The notes under the pieces: generated by a model
Seen by the model: only the letters and a program-made list of their open reading frames with translations
The model's database searches: none
What the model was told of the DNA's origin: nothing
Program-made: the position numbers and the translations under genes
Assembly: GCF_000400365.1 (NCBI RefSeq)
Contig: NZ_BAOG01000008.1
Coordinates: 1 to 64,000, forward strand
Length of the DNA stretch: 64,000 bases
DNA from: Vibrio jasicida CAIM 1864 = LMG 25398
GTDB taxonomy: Bacteria; Pseudomonadota; Gammaproteobacteria; Enterobacterales; Vibrionaceae
Reading direction: 5' to 3'
In this document: positions 37,442-47,028 of the stretch, in pieces
Layout: each line of letters opens with the position of its first letter
Numbering within the stretch: position 1 is the first letter of the stretch

Positions 37442-38422
37442 ATGAACAAAGTAGCAATTGCAGTAGCAGCAGTGGTAGCTGGTGGTTTAATGAGCTCTGC
37501 TCATGCTGAGATGTATATCGGGGGCAAAGTAGGCATGACTACTTTAGATGATGCTTGTTATCTAAACAGCCCTTGTGATGATGATGCTTTCGGCGCCGGA
37601 ATGCACATCGGTTACGATTTCACCGATATCATTGCACTTGAGTATGGCGTTGATTACTTGGGTGACTACAAAGCTAACTTCAAGTCAGGGGCTAATGCTG
37701 TAGATACTATCGACGGCGATCTATGGGCACTAACACTTGCACCTAAATTCAACTGGCATCTAAACGACACGTGGAACCTATTCGCGAAAGTTGGTGGTGC
37801 TTACATGATTTCTGGTGACGAAAAAGACATCGTGCCTACAGGTTCACTTGGTGCGGAATACACCATTGACCGTAACTGGAGCGTTCGTGCGGAATACCAA
37901 CGCTACCAAGACATCTCAGACGACGTTCTAGATGATATGGATGCTAACTTCTTCGGCATCGGTGTTAACTACAAATTCGCAGCAGCACCAGTTGTAGCGG
38001 CAGTAGTAACAGAAGAGGTGATGGAAGAAGAACCAGTAATGATGACGAAGACGCACCAAGAAGAGTACGGTACAGGTACGTTTGAATTCGACAGTGCAAC
38101 ACTGACTGATTCAGTGTCTGAGCGTCTAGATAACTTCGTTAATTTCTTGAACGAATACCCACAAGCTCAAGTTGAAATTACTGGTTACACAGATAGCTCT
38201 GGTCCAGCAGCTTACAACCAAAAACTGTCTGAGCGTCGTGCTCAAGCGGTTGCTGATTACCTAATCGCAGCAGGTATCGATGCAGATCGCTTCACAGTAA
38301 CTGGTATGGGTGAAGAAGATCCAGTAGCTGACAACAGTACTCATGAAGGTCGCGAACAGAACCGTCGTGTTGTGGTACATGTACCTGAGTTCCAATACGA
38401 AGAACTGTCTCAACCTGAATAA
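37442..38422 (+). CDS. OmpA-family outer-membrane protein
   Basis: 326 aa. Signal peptide to ~22 (SSAHA/EMY), an eight-strand beta-barrel (~23-180: MYIGGKVGMTTLDDACY ... FGIGVNYKF), a Pro/Glu linker, and a C-terminal OmpA peptidoglycan-binding domain (~215-320) with GYTDSSGPAAYNQKLSERRA and the Arg pair in NRRVVVHV. ATG at 37442 follows AAGGAAACATT; the frame opens at 37418. The 36982-37441 gap ahead of it is AT-rich and shows no other gene. Confidence 0.9.
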   Translation: MNKVAIAVAAVVAGGLMSSAHAEMYIGGKVGMTTLDDACYLNSPCDDDAFGAGMHIGYDFTDIIALEYGVDYLGDYKANFKSGANAVDTIDGDLWALTLAPKFNWHLNDTWNLFAKVGGAYMISGDEKDIVPTGSLGAEYTIDRNWSVRAEYQRYQDISDDVLDDMDANFFGIGVNYKFAAAPVVAAVVTEEVMEEEPVMMTKTHQEEYGTGTFEFDSATLTDSVSERLDNFVNFLNEYPQAQVEITGYTDSSGPAAYNQKLSERRAQAVADYLIAAGIDADRFTVTGMGEEDPVADNSTHEGREQNRRVVVHVPEFQYEELSQPE

Positions 38423-38445
38423 GAGTTCCTACTCTGATTTAGTCT

Positions 38446-38471
38446 AAGGGATGCTTCGGCATCCCTTTTTA
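38446..38471 (+). terminator. Terminator of the OmpA-like gene
   Basis: AAGGGATGC-TTCG-GCATCCCTT with UUCG loop, followed by TTTACTTG. Confidence 0.95.
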
Positions 38472-38908
38472 CTTGCTTCAATTCCTCGCTTTATGCGTCT
38501 CATGTTAACGACGCTAATCAGGCACCACATAGCTCTCTAGCCTTAACCATTTCCACAACTTAACGCTTAGATCTTATCCAATCGACACACTCAAACCATT
38601 TTAAAACCTTCTTCTTGAACAGCTTTGTCGTCTGAACAACTCAAGACTTAAACAACCCTCAACACTCTTTATCTCTCACCTCGATTCCAAACGAACTTAT
38701 ACTGTCAAGATGGCCTAGAGCTCTCTTTTCGATATTCTTTTTTTAGGTTCTATTGACCTTTCGAGCTAATTTTTTGCAGAGAATGGTTTGCTGTTTATAC
38801 AAGACAGAGACTTCTTATGTAGCTGGCCTACATAAGAAGTCAACAACGTAGTAGAAGTACCGCCGCACCGAAGATTGGTGCGGTCAGTCAGTCGTTAGAA
38901 GAAGAGTT
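38472..38908. other. 437-bp convergent gap with two inverted repeats
   Basis: No gene is seen. A perfect 14-bp inverted repeat, GACTTCTTATGTAG / CTACATAAGAAGTC, spans 38809-38841 with a 5-nt spacer, and CCGCACC/GGTGCGG forms a second hairpin at 38863-38883 just past the ctaB stop. Neither has a T run on either strand. Confidence 0.7.
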
Positions 38909-39820
38909 TTACACAGAGAACAATGAGCCTAAGTAATGGTCAGCTAATAGTGCAACGAACAGAGCAAGCAAATGGTAGATAGAGAATTTGAACGTTTCCA
39001 TCGCACTATTAGGCTGTGGAGAAAACTTCAGCTTCCACGCGTGGTACACAAAGCCCGCATTGAGTAATAAAGAGGAGAATAGATAGACAAAGCCGGCCAT
39101 GCCGACTAGGACCGGTAATATACAAACTAACGTCAACAACACAGTATACAGAAGGATCGAAGTTTTGGTGTATTCAATACCATGAGTGACAGGCAACATC
39201 GGGATATCCACTTTTCGATAATCTTCTACCCGATGTATTGCCAATGCCCAAAAATGGGGTGGAGTCCATATAAAAATGATCATCACAAGCAGCCACGCGT
39301 TGGCATGTAATTCGCCAGTAACCGCTGTCCACCCTAACAAAGGCGGCATTGCGCCCGCAATCCCCGCAATCACTATGTTCTGTGGAGTAGCGCGTTTGAG
39401 ATACATGGTGTAAACCACCGCATAACCCAACAAACTTAAAAACGTCATCCAAGCAGTGAGCGGATTAATTAACGCATATAAAAGAACAAACCCAATCAAA
39501 CCTAAAGCGCTAGCAAACATGGCAACGGACAAAGGATTCGTGTCACCAGAGGGCAATGGACGCTTATGTGTTCTCGCCATACGAGCATCGATACGTCGAT
39601 CAATGAGGTGATTAAACGCCGCTGCAGAACCTGCCATCAAACCAATTCCTATCAACCCAACCATCGCTTGCATCCATGGGAAGTTAACCACTGGCGCGAG
39701 GATCATTCCGACTATCGCAGTGATTAACATTAGTGCGACAACCTTAGGTTTAGTAAGCTTTAGGTAGGTTGAACCAATCTTCTTACCGCTTTCAAGAGGT
39801 AATGTGATTTCTTTACTCAT
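38909..39820 (-). CDS. ctaB: Heme O synthase (protoheme IX farnesyltransferase)
   Basis: 303 aa integral membrane prenyltransferase that farnesylates heme B to heme [19 protein letters not shown], the Asp-rich [23 protein letters not shown] (split here: [12 protein letters not shown] then ARTHKRP) and [10 protein letters not shown] mark the UbiA/CyoE family. ATG at 39820 has AAAGGAGTTCGCT; the longer frame from 39886 overlaps ctaA too far. Last gene of the oxidase assembly set, overlapping ctaA by 8 bp. Confidence 0.95.
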   Translation of the reverse strand: MSKEITLPLESGKKIGSTYLKLTKPKVVALMLITAIVGMILAPVVNFPWMQAMVGLIGIGLMAGSAAAFNHLIDRRIDARMARTHKRPLPSGDTNPLSVAMFASALGLIGFVLLYALINPLTAWMTFLSLLGYAVVYTMYLKRATPQNIVIAGIAGAMPPLLGWTAVTGELHANAWLLVMIIFIWTPPHFWALAIHRVEDYRKVDIPMLPVTHGIEYTKTSILLYTVLLTLVCILPVLVGMAGFVYLFSSLLLNAGFVYHAWKLKFSPQPNSAMETFKFSIYHLLALFVALLADHYLGSLFSV

Positions 39821-40832
39821 AGCGAACTCCTTTCGCTTGATGACTCCAACGAGATTTCCCTTGCCATAGATAGAACTGACTGACACAAATAAGCGTTAGC
39901 ATAATAGCCGCTCCTAGGTTGTGTGCTACTGCCACATAGATAGGAAGTTGGAACACAACATTGCTTACGCCCAATAGGATTTGGCAAAACAAAGCTAAGC
40001 CAATCCATACACCCAAGCGTTGAGAATGGTGTGAGTCTTGTTTTAATAGTAATACGCAGTAAATCAGCACAACACATGCGGTAATGATGGCACCAATACG
40101 ATGGCTGACATGAATTGTCATTCGTGCTGGGTAATCTAGAACACCAAACTCATAGTTATCAAACCCTGTTTGCCAGAAAGAAAACGCCTCTTTCCAAGAT
40201 AAGTAACTGGTCCAGTTCCCCTCACAAATCGGTAAAGCGGTGCACATAAGAGCAGCGTAGTTGGATGATGTCCAACCACCAAGCAGGACCTGTGTTAACA
40301 CTACGCCAAAAGCGATCAAGGAAAAGGTTCTCACGTTTTTTGAAGATGGCGAAAAGTAGAGGCTGTTCTGAGATTTAATCTGACAATAGAACACCGCTTG
40401 GAGAGCAAGCAATGTAAATCCGCCCAGTAGGTGCAACATAACAATCACTGGCATGAGTTTTAAAGTTACGGTCCACATTCCCAATGCTGCCTGACCAATA
40501 ACTAAGACGCAGAGTAGAATCGGAATCGTCGCATCAACACGTTCAGCCCTAACGGCAACAATCGCCATCATCAAAATTACGAGCCCTAAGGTGCCCGCAA
40601 AATAACGATGAATCATCTCCAGCCAAGCCTTTCCGTGCTCCACTGCACGTTCTGGAAATAACGCATTCGCTCGAGAAACTTCAGCATCGGTTTGAGGAAC
40701 GAGTAGTTGACCGTAACATCCCGGCCAATCTGGGCACCCCAAACCTGCATCAGCCAGTCGCGTATATGCGCCTAACATGATGACCACAAGAGTAAGACAC
40801 AGGCTGAACCTAACCAAACCATTTAACGTCAT
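39813..40832 (-). CDS. ctaA: Heme A synthase (CtaA/Cox15)
   Basis: 339 aa, eight membrane helices. Oxidises heme O to heme A for the oxidase. The conserved Cys/His-bearing segments are present: [20 protein letters not shown] near the N-terminus, [32 protein letters not shown] and [23 protein letters not shown] precedes the ATG. Confidence 0.93.
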   Translation of the reverse strand: MTLNGLVRFSLCLTLVVIMLGAYTRLADAGLGCPDWPGCYGQLLVPQTDAEVSRANALFPERAVEHGKAWLEMIHRYFAGTLGLVILMMAIVAVRAERVDATIPILLCVLVIGQAALGMWTVTLKLMPVIVMLHLLGGFTLLALQAVFYCQIKSQNSLYFSPSSKNVRTFSLIAFGVVLTQVLLGGWTSSNYAALMCTALPICEGNWTSYLSWKEAFSFWQTGFDNYEFGVLDYPARMTIHVSHRIGAIITACVVLIYCVLLLKQDSHHSQRLGVWIGLALFCQILLGVSNVVFQLPIYVAVAHNLGAAIMLTLICVSQFYLWQGKSRWSHQAKGVRYE

Positions 40833-40843
40833 ATTGCCCCTCC

Positions 40844-41380
40844 CTAGCCTACACGTGACAACTTCAATAGTTTTCGTAAGTCCGCCAAGACGTCCTTACT
40901 TAACCGCACCAAATCCTCATTGGCCTCAGGTGTATAAGCCATCACAAGTTGCCCTAATGGATCAACGATCAACATTTGCCCTGCTTGGACTTTTTCCGAC
41001 AACGAATCATTCATTTGCATCACTATCATCGTTTCGCTCGCACTTGCTGACTGCTTTGATGTCCAGATAACTGGGACGACTCGCTCTTGGTACTTGCCCA
41101 ACGCAATATGACTCTGCTGCATGAGGTGAAGTTGTTGCTGACACTGTTCTTGGCAATCAGAAGGCAACACATAAGCCAATTGCCACCCTTTTTCACTCAG
41201 AGGCGATGTCTGCCCCAATTGTTCAAATGTGGTATAGGGCTCCACCAGCTCACCTCTATTAGTCACACCCGTTTCATACCAGCCTTGACTAAGCACTACT
41301 TTGGCAATAATTGCCGGGAGAGCAAAAAGGACAATTAGCGACAACAGTACAATTCTTCCTCTCGTGACCGCTGATGTCAT
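40844..41380 (-). CDS. Membrane-anchored protein of the oxidase assembly cluster
   Basis: 178 aa, one N-terminal TM helix (~9-28), remainder periplasmic. The pattern CQEQCQQQLHLMQ after an extended N-terminal part, and a late LIVDPLGQLVMAY strand, resemble a SCO/thioredoxin-like fold, with a CxxxC pair that could bind copper or a disulfide. The function is inferred from position between SURF1 and heme A synthase. It overlaps SURF1 by four bases (ATGA). Confidence 0.75.
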   Translation of the reverse strand: MTSAVTRGRIVLLSLIVLFALPAIIAKVVLSQGWYETGVTNRGELVEPYTTFEQLGQTSPLSEKGWQLAYVLPSDCQEQCQQQLHLMQQSHIALGKYQERVVPVIWTSKQSASASETMIVMQMNDSLSEKVQAGQMLIVDPLGQLVMAYTPEANEDLVRLSKDVLADLRKLLKLSRVG

Positions 41381-42144
41381 ACCTCACCTCCTTGTGAGCG
41401 TGAACTTTTGAACCATCGAATGAAGATCATTACAGTGATAAGCAGAAATACACCCGCCATAACAAACCATTGAAAGGAGTAACCAAAATGCTTAGCACTG
41501 GTTAATGGCAAAGGATTCCATGGGAAAGAATACGACCATCGGACTAAATTGTTTGGCTGTACGACGGTTGGCATTAATTCGACATTGAGCAACTGGCTCA
41601 GTTGATTGATGTTGAGATTTTGGACGCGTATCGTATCGCCAACTTCTGCCATTAAGTCGGAACTCAAAGGGTTCATCGATTTGCGATATAAACGTCCAGT
41701 AACCTCGTAAGGGGCTTGTAAAGTTTCCACTTTAGGTAGCACAGAGCGTGAAGCTTCCCCTTTGACAAACCCTAACTCTAGGAGGGTCAATGTGGTTGGG
41801 TCTTGGGTCAAGGAAACGACTTGAAACGCTAAATACCCCACTGCCCCTTCATACGTCTGGTTATCTAAAAGGATGACCGGAAGTGCCTCCGGAGTCACAT
41901 TGGCTTTCACCTTAATGCCAATCACACTCTCCTCACGCCAATCATTGTTCTCCAGTACAGTGCGCATATCCTGATAAGGTGCATTCGCTCTTGCCAAAAT
42001 AGCTTGCTCTAAAAGCTGCTTTTCGTTACCACGTTCGAGCTGCCAGAAGCCCAGTTTGACCAATAGAGAAAACACGACCACAGTTAAACAAACAGCAATC
42101 CAAACCCATTTCGATAACATCAAAAACGAAACCGGAGGTGCCAT
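41377..42144 (-). CDS. SURF1-family oxidase assembly protein
   Basis: About 255 aa. N-terminal TM helix (~14-32), periplasmic domain beginning LGFWQLERGNEK, and a second TM helix near the C-terminus (FVMAGVFLLITVMIFIRWF) followed by a basic tail; this two-helix layout and the GFWQLxR motif define SURF1. It helps insert heme A. The start is uncertain: ATG 42144 (MAPPVS) or ATG 42120 (MLSKWVW); neither has a strong ribosome site. With 42144 its start codon overlaps that of the divergent DUF2909 gene. Confidence 0.85.
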   Translation of the reverse strand: MAPPVSFLMLSKWVWIAVCLTVVVFSLLVKLGFWQLERGNEKQLLEQAILARANAPYQDMRTVLENNDWREESVIGIKVKANVTPEALPVILLDNQTYEGAVGYLAFQVVSLTQDPTTLTLLELGFVKGEASRSVLPKVETLQAPYEVTGRLYRKSMNPLSSDLMAEVGDTIRVQNLNINQLSQLLNVELMPTVVQPNNLVRWSYSFPWNPLPLTSAKHFGYSFQWFVMAGVFLLITVMIFIRWFKSSRSQGGEV

Positions 42145-42379
42145 GTCCACCGTATTTCTGTTCAAATTAACGCTTGTCCTTTTGCTGCTTTTCATCATCT
42201 TTAACCTCGCAAAAGCGCTTATCGAAATGGTTCGCGAAGACCCAGAGGATTCATCGAAAAAAGGCAAACCAATGAGCCATTATCTCGGTCGTCGTGTCAT
42301 GTTTTCTGCGTTAGTCGTGATACTCCTTCTGATTGCTCTAGGGGCAGGCTGGATCGCCCCTAACCCTCGTCCTTACTAG
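42143..42379 (+). CDS. Twin-TM DUF2909 protein
   Basis: 78 aa with two membrane helices (FLFKLTLVLLLLFIIFNLAKAL and VMFSALVVILLLIALGAGWIA separated by a charged loop, each under 25 residues). Matches the DUF2909 twin-membrane proteins found beside cytochrome oxidase genes. GGAGGTGCC precedes the ATG at 42143; the open frame from 42056 would start inside SURF1. It is the only plus-strand gene in the oxidase cluster, and ends 2 bp before the end of coxC. Confidence 0.85.
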   Translation: MSTVFLFKLTLVLLLLFIIFNLAKALIEMVREDPEDSSKKGKPMSHYLGRRVMFSALVVILLLIALGAGWIAPNPRPY

Positions 42380-42381
42380 TT

Positions 42382-43266
42382 TTACAGGACATAAACAAAA
42401 ACAAATAAACACAGCCAAACCACATCTACAAAGTGCCAATACCAGCTGCCCGCTTGGAACGCAAAATGGTTTTTAGGTGAAAAGTGGTCCTTGGCGATGC
42501 GAAACAGCAATACGATGAGGAAAATGGTACCGAGGCACACGTGCAAACCATGGAAGCCCGTGAGCATAAAGAAGGTATTGCCATAAACGCCCGATTGCAG
42601 TGTCAGACCAATATCTTGATAGGCGTGGGCATACTCGACCGCTTGGTAATAGAGGAAGAAACCCGCTAAGACGATGGTGATCTCCAACCAGACAATCAGC
42701 GCCGTTCGCTTATCTTGTTCTAAGCTGATGTGTGCCATATGTAACGTAATCGAAGACAATAGCAGCAAAATCGTATTGGTTAATGGAATGCCTTGCCACG
42801 GCATTGCTTGAGTCGTATCACCACCCGGCGTGGTAGTGAGCGGCCATATCGCCTCGAAAGCTGGCCACAGCACTTCATGAGTCATGGCATTGTTATCTGC
42901 GCCACCTAACCAAGGCACGGAAATCATTCTTGCGTAGAACAGAGCACCAAAGAACGCACCAAAGAACATGATTTCTGAAAAGATGAACCAGCTCATCCCT
43001 TGTCGAAATGAACGTGTAATTTGCGCGCTGTACTTTCCGGTAAGGGATTCGGTGATGACGTTACTGAACCACCCGGCCAACATGTAAAGCAAAAACAGCA
43101 TACCAACCGCAAGAATAATGCCGCCTAGCGTCCCAACCGCACCGTCACTTTGAGTGCCTTGAACGGTCATTCCAGCACCGACAGCGACAAGGAATAACGC
43201 AAATGCACCTACAATAGGCCAACTGCTTTGTGCGGGAACATAATAGGTATCAGGCTTGTTACTCAT
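42382..43266 (-). CDS. coxC: Cytochrome c oxidase subunit III
   Basis: 294 aa, seven membrane helices. Family segments GMSWFIFSEIMFFGAFFGALFYAR, LLSSITLHMAHISL, MLTGFHGLHVCLGT and the C-terminal WYWHFVDVVWLCLF are clear. Subunit III stabilises the core oxidase and its lipid pools. AGGAGAGAACTC precedes the ATG. Confidence 0.95.
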   Translation of the reverse strand: MSNKPDTYYVPAQSSWPIVGAFALFLVAVGAGMTVQGTQSDGAVGTLGGIILAVGMLFLLYMLAGWFSNVITESLTGKYSAQITRSFRQGMSWFIFSEIMFFGAFFGALFYARMISVPWLGGADNNAMTHEVLWPAFEAIWPLTTTPGGDTTQAMPWQGIPLTNTILLLLSSITLHMAHISLEQDKRTALIVWLEITIVLAGFFLYYQAVEYAHAYQDIGLTLQSGVYGNTFFMLTGFHGLHVCLGTIFLIVLLFRIAKDHFSPKNHFAFQAGSWYWHFVDVVWLCLFVFVYVL

Positions 43267-43277
43267 GAGTTCTCTCC

Positions 43278-43883
43278 TTACAGACGCGCTTTGGTTTGAG
43301 GCGTTAAGGTCTGTTTCTCACTCCCTGAGAGGCTAGCTGTCGAAGACTCGCCCGATTGAGGAGGAAATTTGTAGAGTGTGTAAGACAAGGTCAATGTATG
43401 AATTGAATCCGGCACGTCCGGCTCGATGTAGAAAATCAAAGGCATACTCGCTTGTTGCTTACCTTCCAATGGTTGTTGATTAAAGCAAAAACACTCGATC
43501 TTATTGAAGTAAGCCGCACCAGTACCCGGCGATACGGAGGGCACAGCTTGTCCTACTAAATCTTCACCGCTTTGATTAAAAGCAAGATATTCAGTTTGAA
43601 TCACTTCACCAGGATGAACATCCATGGATACAACTTTTGGTTTGAACTCCCAAGGCATGTCTGGACTGACGTGCGCCATAAATTCCACACGAATCGTTCT
43701 ACTGATATCCGCTTGCATTCCTGTGGGTTGAATCGCTGCGACCTCACTGGTTTTACCGTTAATACCCAATGCATCGCACATAATGTCGTAGAGCGGTACG
43801 AGGGCAAAACCGAAGCCGAACATCATTGCTGTCGCTAACAGCAACTTGATAGTGAGTTTCTTATTGGATGAATTAGCTTGCAT
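43278..43883 (-). CDS. ctaG: Copper chaperone CtaG/Cox11
   Basis: 201 aa. Delivers copper to the CuB site of subunit I. N-terminal TM helix (~10-30), periplasmic beta-sandwich, and the copper motif IECFCFNQQPL. ATG at 43883 has GAGG 7 bp upstream; a GTG at 43892 is the alternative. Confidence 0.92.
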   Translation of the reverse strand: MQANSSNKKLTIKLLLATAMMFGFGFALVPLYDIMCDALGINGKTSEVAAIQPTGMQADISRTIRVEFMAHVSPDMPWEFKPKVVSMDVHPGEVIQTEYLAFNQSGEDLVGQAVPSVSPGTGAAYFNKIECFCFNQQPLEGKQQASMPLIFYIEPDVPDSIHTLTLSYTLYKFPPQSGESSTASLSGSEKQTLTPQTKARL

Positions 43884-43904
43884 CTCGCTCACCTCACTCT
43901 TTTC

Positions 43905-45545
43905 TTAATCGACGTTTGGCGGCGTTGTGAACGTGTGGTGTGGCGCTGGACTTGGTACTGTCCACTCTAGACCTTCCGCCCTCTCCCATGGCTTGGCTGG
44001 CGCTTTTTCACCGCCACGGATGCATTTAATCACTAGCCAGAGGAAGATCAGTTGGGAAAGACCAAAGGCAAAGCCACCTATCGACACGATTTGGTTTATG
44101 TCAGCAAACTGGATGGCGTAATCGGGAATACGTCGTGGCATCCCAGCTAAGCCCAAGAAATGCATTGGGAAGAACAGTACGTTAACCGAGATAATTGAGC
44201 ACCAGAAATGCCACAGACTCAGCTTGTGGTCATACATATTGCCCGTCCACTTCGGTAGCCAGTAATACGCTGCCGCCATAATCGAGAACACCGCACCTGA
44301 CACCAATACATAGTGGAAGTGTGCTACGACAAAGTACGTATCGTGGTATTGGAAGTCCGCAGGCACAATTGCCAGCATCAAGCCTGAGAAACCACCTATT
44401 GTGAAAAGAACAATAAAGGCGATGGCAAATAACATCGGTGTCTCGAACGTCATTGCACCTCTCCACATGGTCGCTACCCAGTTAAACACTTTCACCCCGG
44501 TTGGCACGGCTATTAACATGGTGCAGTACATGAAGAAAAGTTCGGCGAATACTGGCATCCCTGTGGTAAACATATGATGCGCCCACACTAGGAATGAAAG
44601 CAGCGCGATACTACAAGTTGCGTAAACCATCGAATGGTAACCGAACAACTTCTTGCCACTAAACGCAGGGATGATTGCCGAAACAATACCAAACGAAGGC
44701 AAGATCATGATGTACACCTCTGGGTGACCGAAGAACCAAAAGATGTGCTGGAACATCACTGGGTCACCGCCACCAGCGGCATCAAAGAAGCTGGTACCGA
44801 AGTATTTGTCGGTCAGTACCATGGTCACCGCACCGGCTAGTACGGGCATCACCGCGATCAACAAGAACGCCGTGATCAGCCAAGTCCAGACGAACATTGG
44901 CAACTTGAACCATGTCATGCCCGGTGCTCGCATATTTACAATGGTCACGATGACGTTGATGGCACCCATGATGGAACTGATACCCATGATATGGACTGAG
45001 AAAACAAACAACGCCGTACTGTCAGGGCCGTAGGTTGTAGAAAGTGGCGCGTAGAAAGTCCACCCGAAATCAGGACCACCACCCGGTAAGAACAAAGAGC
45101 CGATCAAAATGAGGAAAGCAAAAGGTAAGATCCAAAAGCTCAAGTTGTTCATTCGCGGTAACGCCATATCTGGAGCGCCAATCATCATTGGGATCATCCA
45201 GTTAGCTAAGCCGGTAAACGCAGGCATGACGGCACCAAATACCATCACCAAACCATGCACCGTCGTCATTTGGTTAAAGAACTGAGGGTCAACCAATTGC
45301 AAACCCGGTTGGAACAACTCAGCGCGAATGACCATCGCCATCGCACCGCCAGTGAGGAACATGGCAAAACTAAACCATAAATAAAGCGTACCGATGTCTT
45401 TATGACTGGTGGAATAAAGCCAACGCGCTAGCCCTTTTGGTGCGTGATGATGATCGTGGTCGTCTTCAATCGCAATGGTGGTGTTTGCAGTAGTTTGCGC
45501 TTCTGCAGGAGCAGACTTCACCGCTTTTTCAATTGGCTTACTCAT
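43905..45545 (-). CDS. coxA: Cytochrome c oxidase subunit I
   Basis: 546 aa, 12 helices; binds heme a and the heme a3-CuB centre. Ligand regions include TVHGLVMVFGAVMP, WFFGHPEVYIMILPSFG (CuB His and cross-linked Tyr), HHMF, and HDTYFVVAHFHYVL (heme a3 and a His). A heme-copper oxidase of the A type, reading P-G-x-x-Y near the K channel. ATGA overlap with coxB and AAGGAGGAAAT before the start. Confidence 0.97.
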   Translation of the reverse strand: MSKPIEKAVKSAPAEAQTTANTTIAIEDDHDHHHAPKGLARWLYSTSHKDIGTLYLWFSFAMFLTGGAMAMVIRAELFQPGLQLVDPQFFNQMTTVHGLVMVFGAVMPAFTGLANWMIPMMIGAPDMALPRMNNLSFWILPFAFLILIGSLFLPGGGPDFGWTFYAPLSTTYGPDSTALFVFSVHIMGISSIMGAINVIVTIVNMRAPGMTWFKLPMFVWTWLITAFLLIAVMPVLAGAVTMVLTDKYFGTSFFDAAGGGDPVMFQHIFWFFGHPEVYIMILPSFGIVSAIIPAFSGKKLFGYHSMVYATCSIALLSFLVWAHHMFTTGMPVFAELFFMYCTMLIAVPTGVKVFNWVATMWRGAMTFETPMLFAIAFIVLFTIGGFSGLMLAIVPADFQYHDTYFVVAHFHYVLVSGAVFSIMAAAYYWLPKWTGNMYDHKLSLWHFWCSIISVNVLFFPMHFLGLAGMPRRIPDYAIQFADINQIVSIGGFAFGLSQLIFLWLVIKCIRGGEKAPAKPWERAEGLEWTVPSPAPHHTFTTPPNVD

Positions 45546-46705
45546 ATTTCCTCCTTGGCACTTTCTTGTGCCTTAAAGGCGTTAACATCGGATGCTTGAA
45601 CGGTATCGCCGGTATCATTTCCCCAAGCATTCCGTTGATAGGTAATAACAGCAGCAATTTCTTGGTCGCTAAGTTGGTTAGCAAAAGCTTGCATCGCTGT
45701 CCCTGCGCGACCATTTACCAGTACGTCGATGTGAGCAATGACCGGACCTTTGGCGATCTCGCTGCCTTTAATCGCAGGGAACGCCCCCGGAATACCTTCA
45801 CCGTTAGCTTGATGACATACGGCACAGCGCGCGGTGTAAATCGACTCACCTTGTCCCATCAAATCTTCTATTGAAAGGTCTTGCGTCAATGCCTCTTGTG
45901 CAACAGCTTTCTGCAGAGCAATTTCTTGTTTCTTGTCTGTCATCCACTGTTCGAAATCATCTTCCGCCATCGCGTGTACGACAACTGGCATAAACCCATG
46001 TGCTCGGCCACAAAGTTCTGCGCACTGACCACGATAAACACCCGGCTCATCAATCTTGGTCCACGCTTCATTGATAAAGCCTGGAATCGTATCTTTCTTA
46101 ACTGCGAAATCAGGCACCCACCAGGAGTGGATTACGTCATCAGACGTCATTAAGAAACGAACTTTACGGTTGATTGGTAAAACGAGCGGGTTATCCACTT
46201 CGAGTAAGTAGTGTGCACCTTTCGCTTCGATGCCATCAATTTCTTTCTGACTGGTAGCAAGAAGGCTGAAGAATTCGACGTCCTCGCCGAAGTAGCTGTA
46301 GTGCCATTTCCATTGTGAGCCGGTTATCTTAATCGTGAGGTCAGATTGGCTGGTGTCTTCCATGGCCACCAGCGTTTTGGTCGCCGGAATTGCCATCGCA
46401 ATGAGTATGATGACGGGGATGATGGTCCAGATAATCTCCACTTTGGTGCTTTCATGGAAATTTGCCGCAACTGCTCCTTTTGACTTTCGGTGCCGGAAGA
46501 TGGAGTAGAACATTACGCCAAACACAACGAAGGCGATGGCACAGCAAATGTAGAAGATCAGCATATGTAATTCATACACTTGCTCACTGATCCCCGTAAC
46601 ACCCCGTGTCATGTTGTAATCATTTTGCTCTGACCAACTGGACGAAGAAAATGTGATAAAAATCACATTCGCTAATAAGGCTAGAGTAGTTGCTAATCTT
46701 TTCAA
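45542..46705 (-). CDS. coxB: Cytochrome c oxidase subunit II fused to cytochrome c
   Basis: 387 aa. Signal-like N-terminus, two TM helices (~40-65, ~85-105), CuA domain with the ligand string CAELCGRAHGFM (~219-230), and a C-terminal cytochrome c domain with the heme motif CAVCH (~297). The fusion makes it a caa3-type oxidase. TTG start at 46705 with AGAGGAGAG 8 bp upstream. First gene of the cluster. Confidence 0.95.
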   Translation of the reverse strand: MKRLATTLALLANVIFITFSSSSWSEQNDYNMTRGVTGISEQVYELHMLIFYICCAIAFVVFGVMFYSIFRHRKSKGAVAANFHESTKVEIIWTIIPVIILIAMAIPATKTLVAMEDTSQSDLTIKITGSQWKWHYSYFGEDVEFFSLLATSQKEIDGIEAKGAHYLLEVDNPLVLPINRKVRFLMTSDDVIHSWWVPDFAVKKDTIPGFINEAWTKIDEPGVYRGQCAELCGRAHGFMPVVVHAMAEDDFEQWMTDKKQEIALQKAVAQEALTQDLSIEDLMGQGESIYTARCAVCHQANGEGIPGAFPAIKGSEIAKGPVIAHIDVLVNGRAGTAMQAFANQLSDQEIAAVITYQRNAWGNDTGDTVQASDVNAFKAQESAKEEI

Positions 46706-46930
46706 AAGATCTCTCCTCTGCTCAGCCGCTGCGCTTGCGCGAGCTTCCTTGCTTCCCGATGCAAATATCGAACAAATTTACAAAAAATCATAAAAACTAC
46801 GATTTCAGCACTCTTTGTTATATTTATGTTAAAAGGCTAGTTATAGTTCAATAGTTCTTCAAGAAATTAACCGTGAATAAATTTCGTGTAGAGAGAAAAA
46901 TAAATTCGGTTTATCGATTGCCCTCTTTGA

Positions 46931-46955
46931 AATGTAATTGAGAACCATTTACATT
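46931..46955. promoter_or_regulatory. Fur-box-like inverted repeat upstream of pgm
   Basis: AATGTAATTGAGAACCATTTACATT contains an inverted AATGTAA/TTTACATT pair, and its core GAGAACCATT matches 8 of 10 bases of the Fur core GATAATCATT. It lies 74 bp before the mutase ATG, in a 323-bp gap (46706-47028) shared with the divergent coxB. No gene is seen in the gap. Confidence 0.35.
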
Positions 46956-47028
46956 AGTAAAAAGAAAACATTGGGACACTTTCCGAATTAAAGTGTCTAA
47001 ACAAGTAGGTTCCCCCTGCTAAGGAAAG

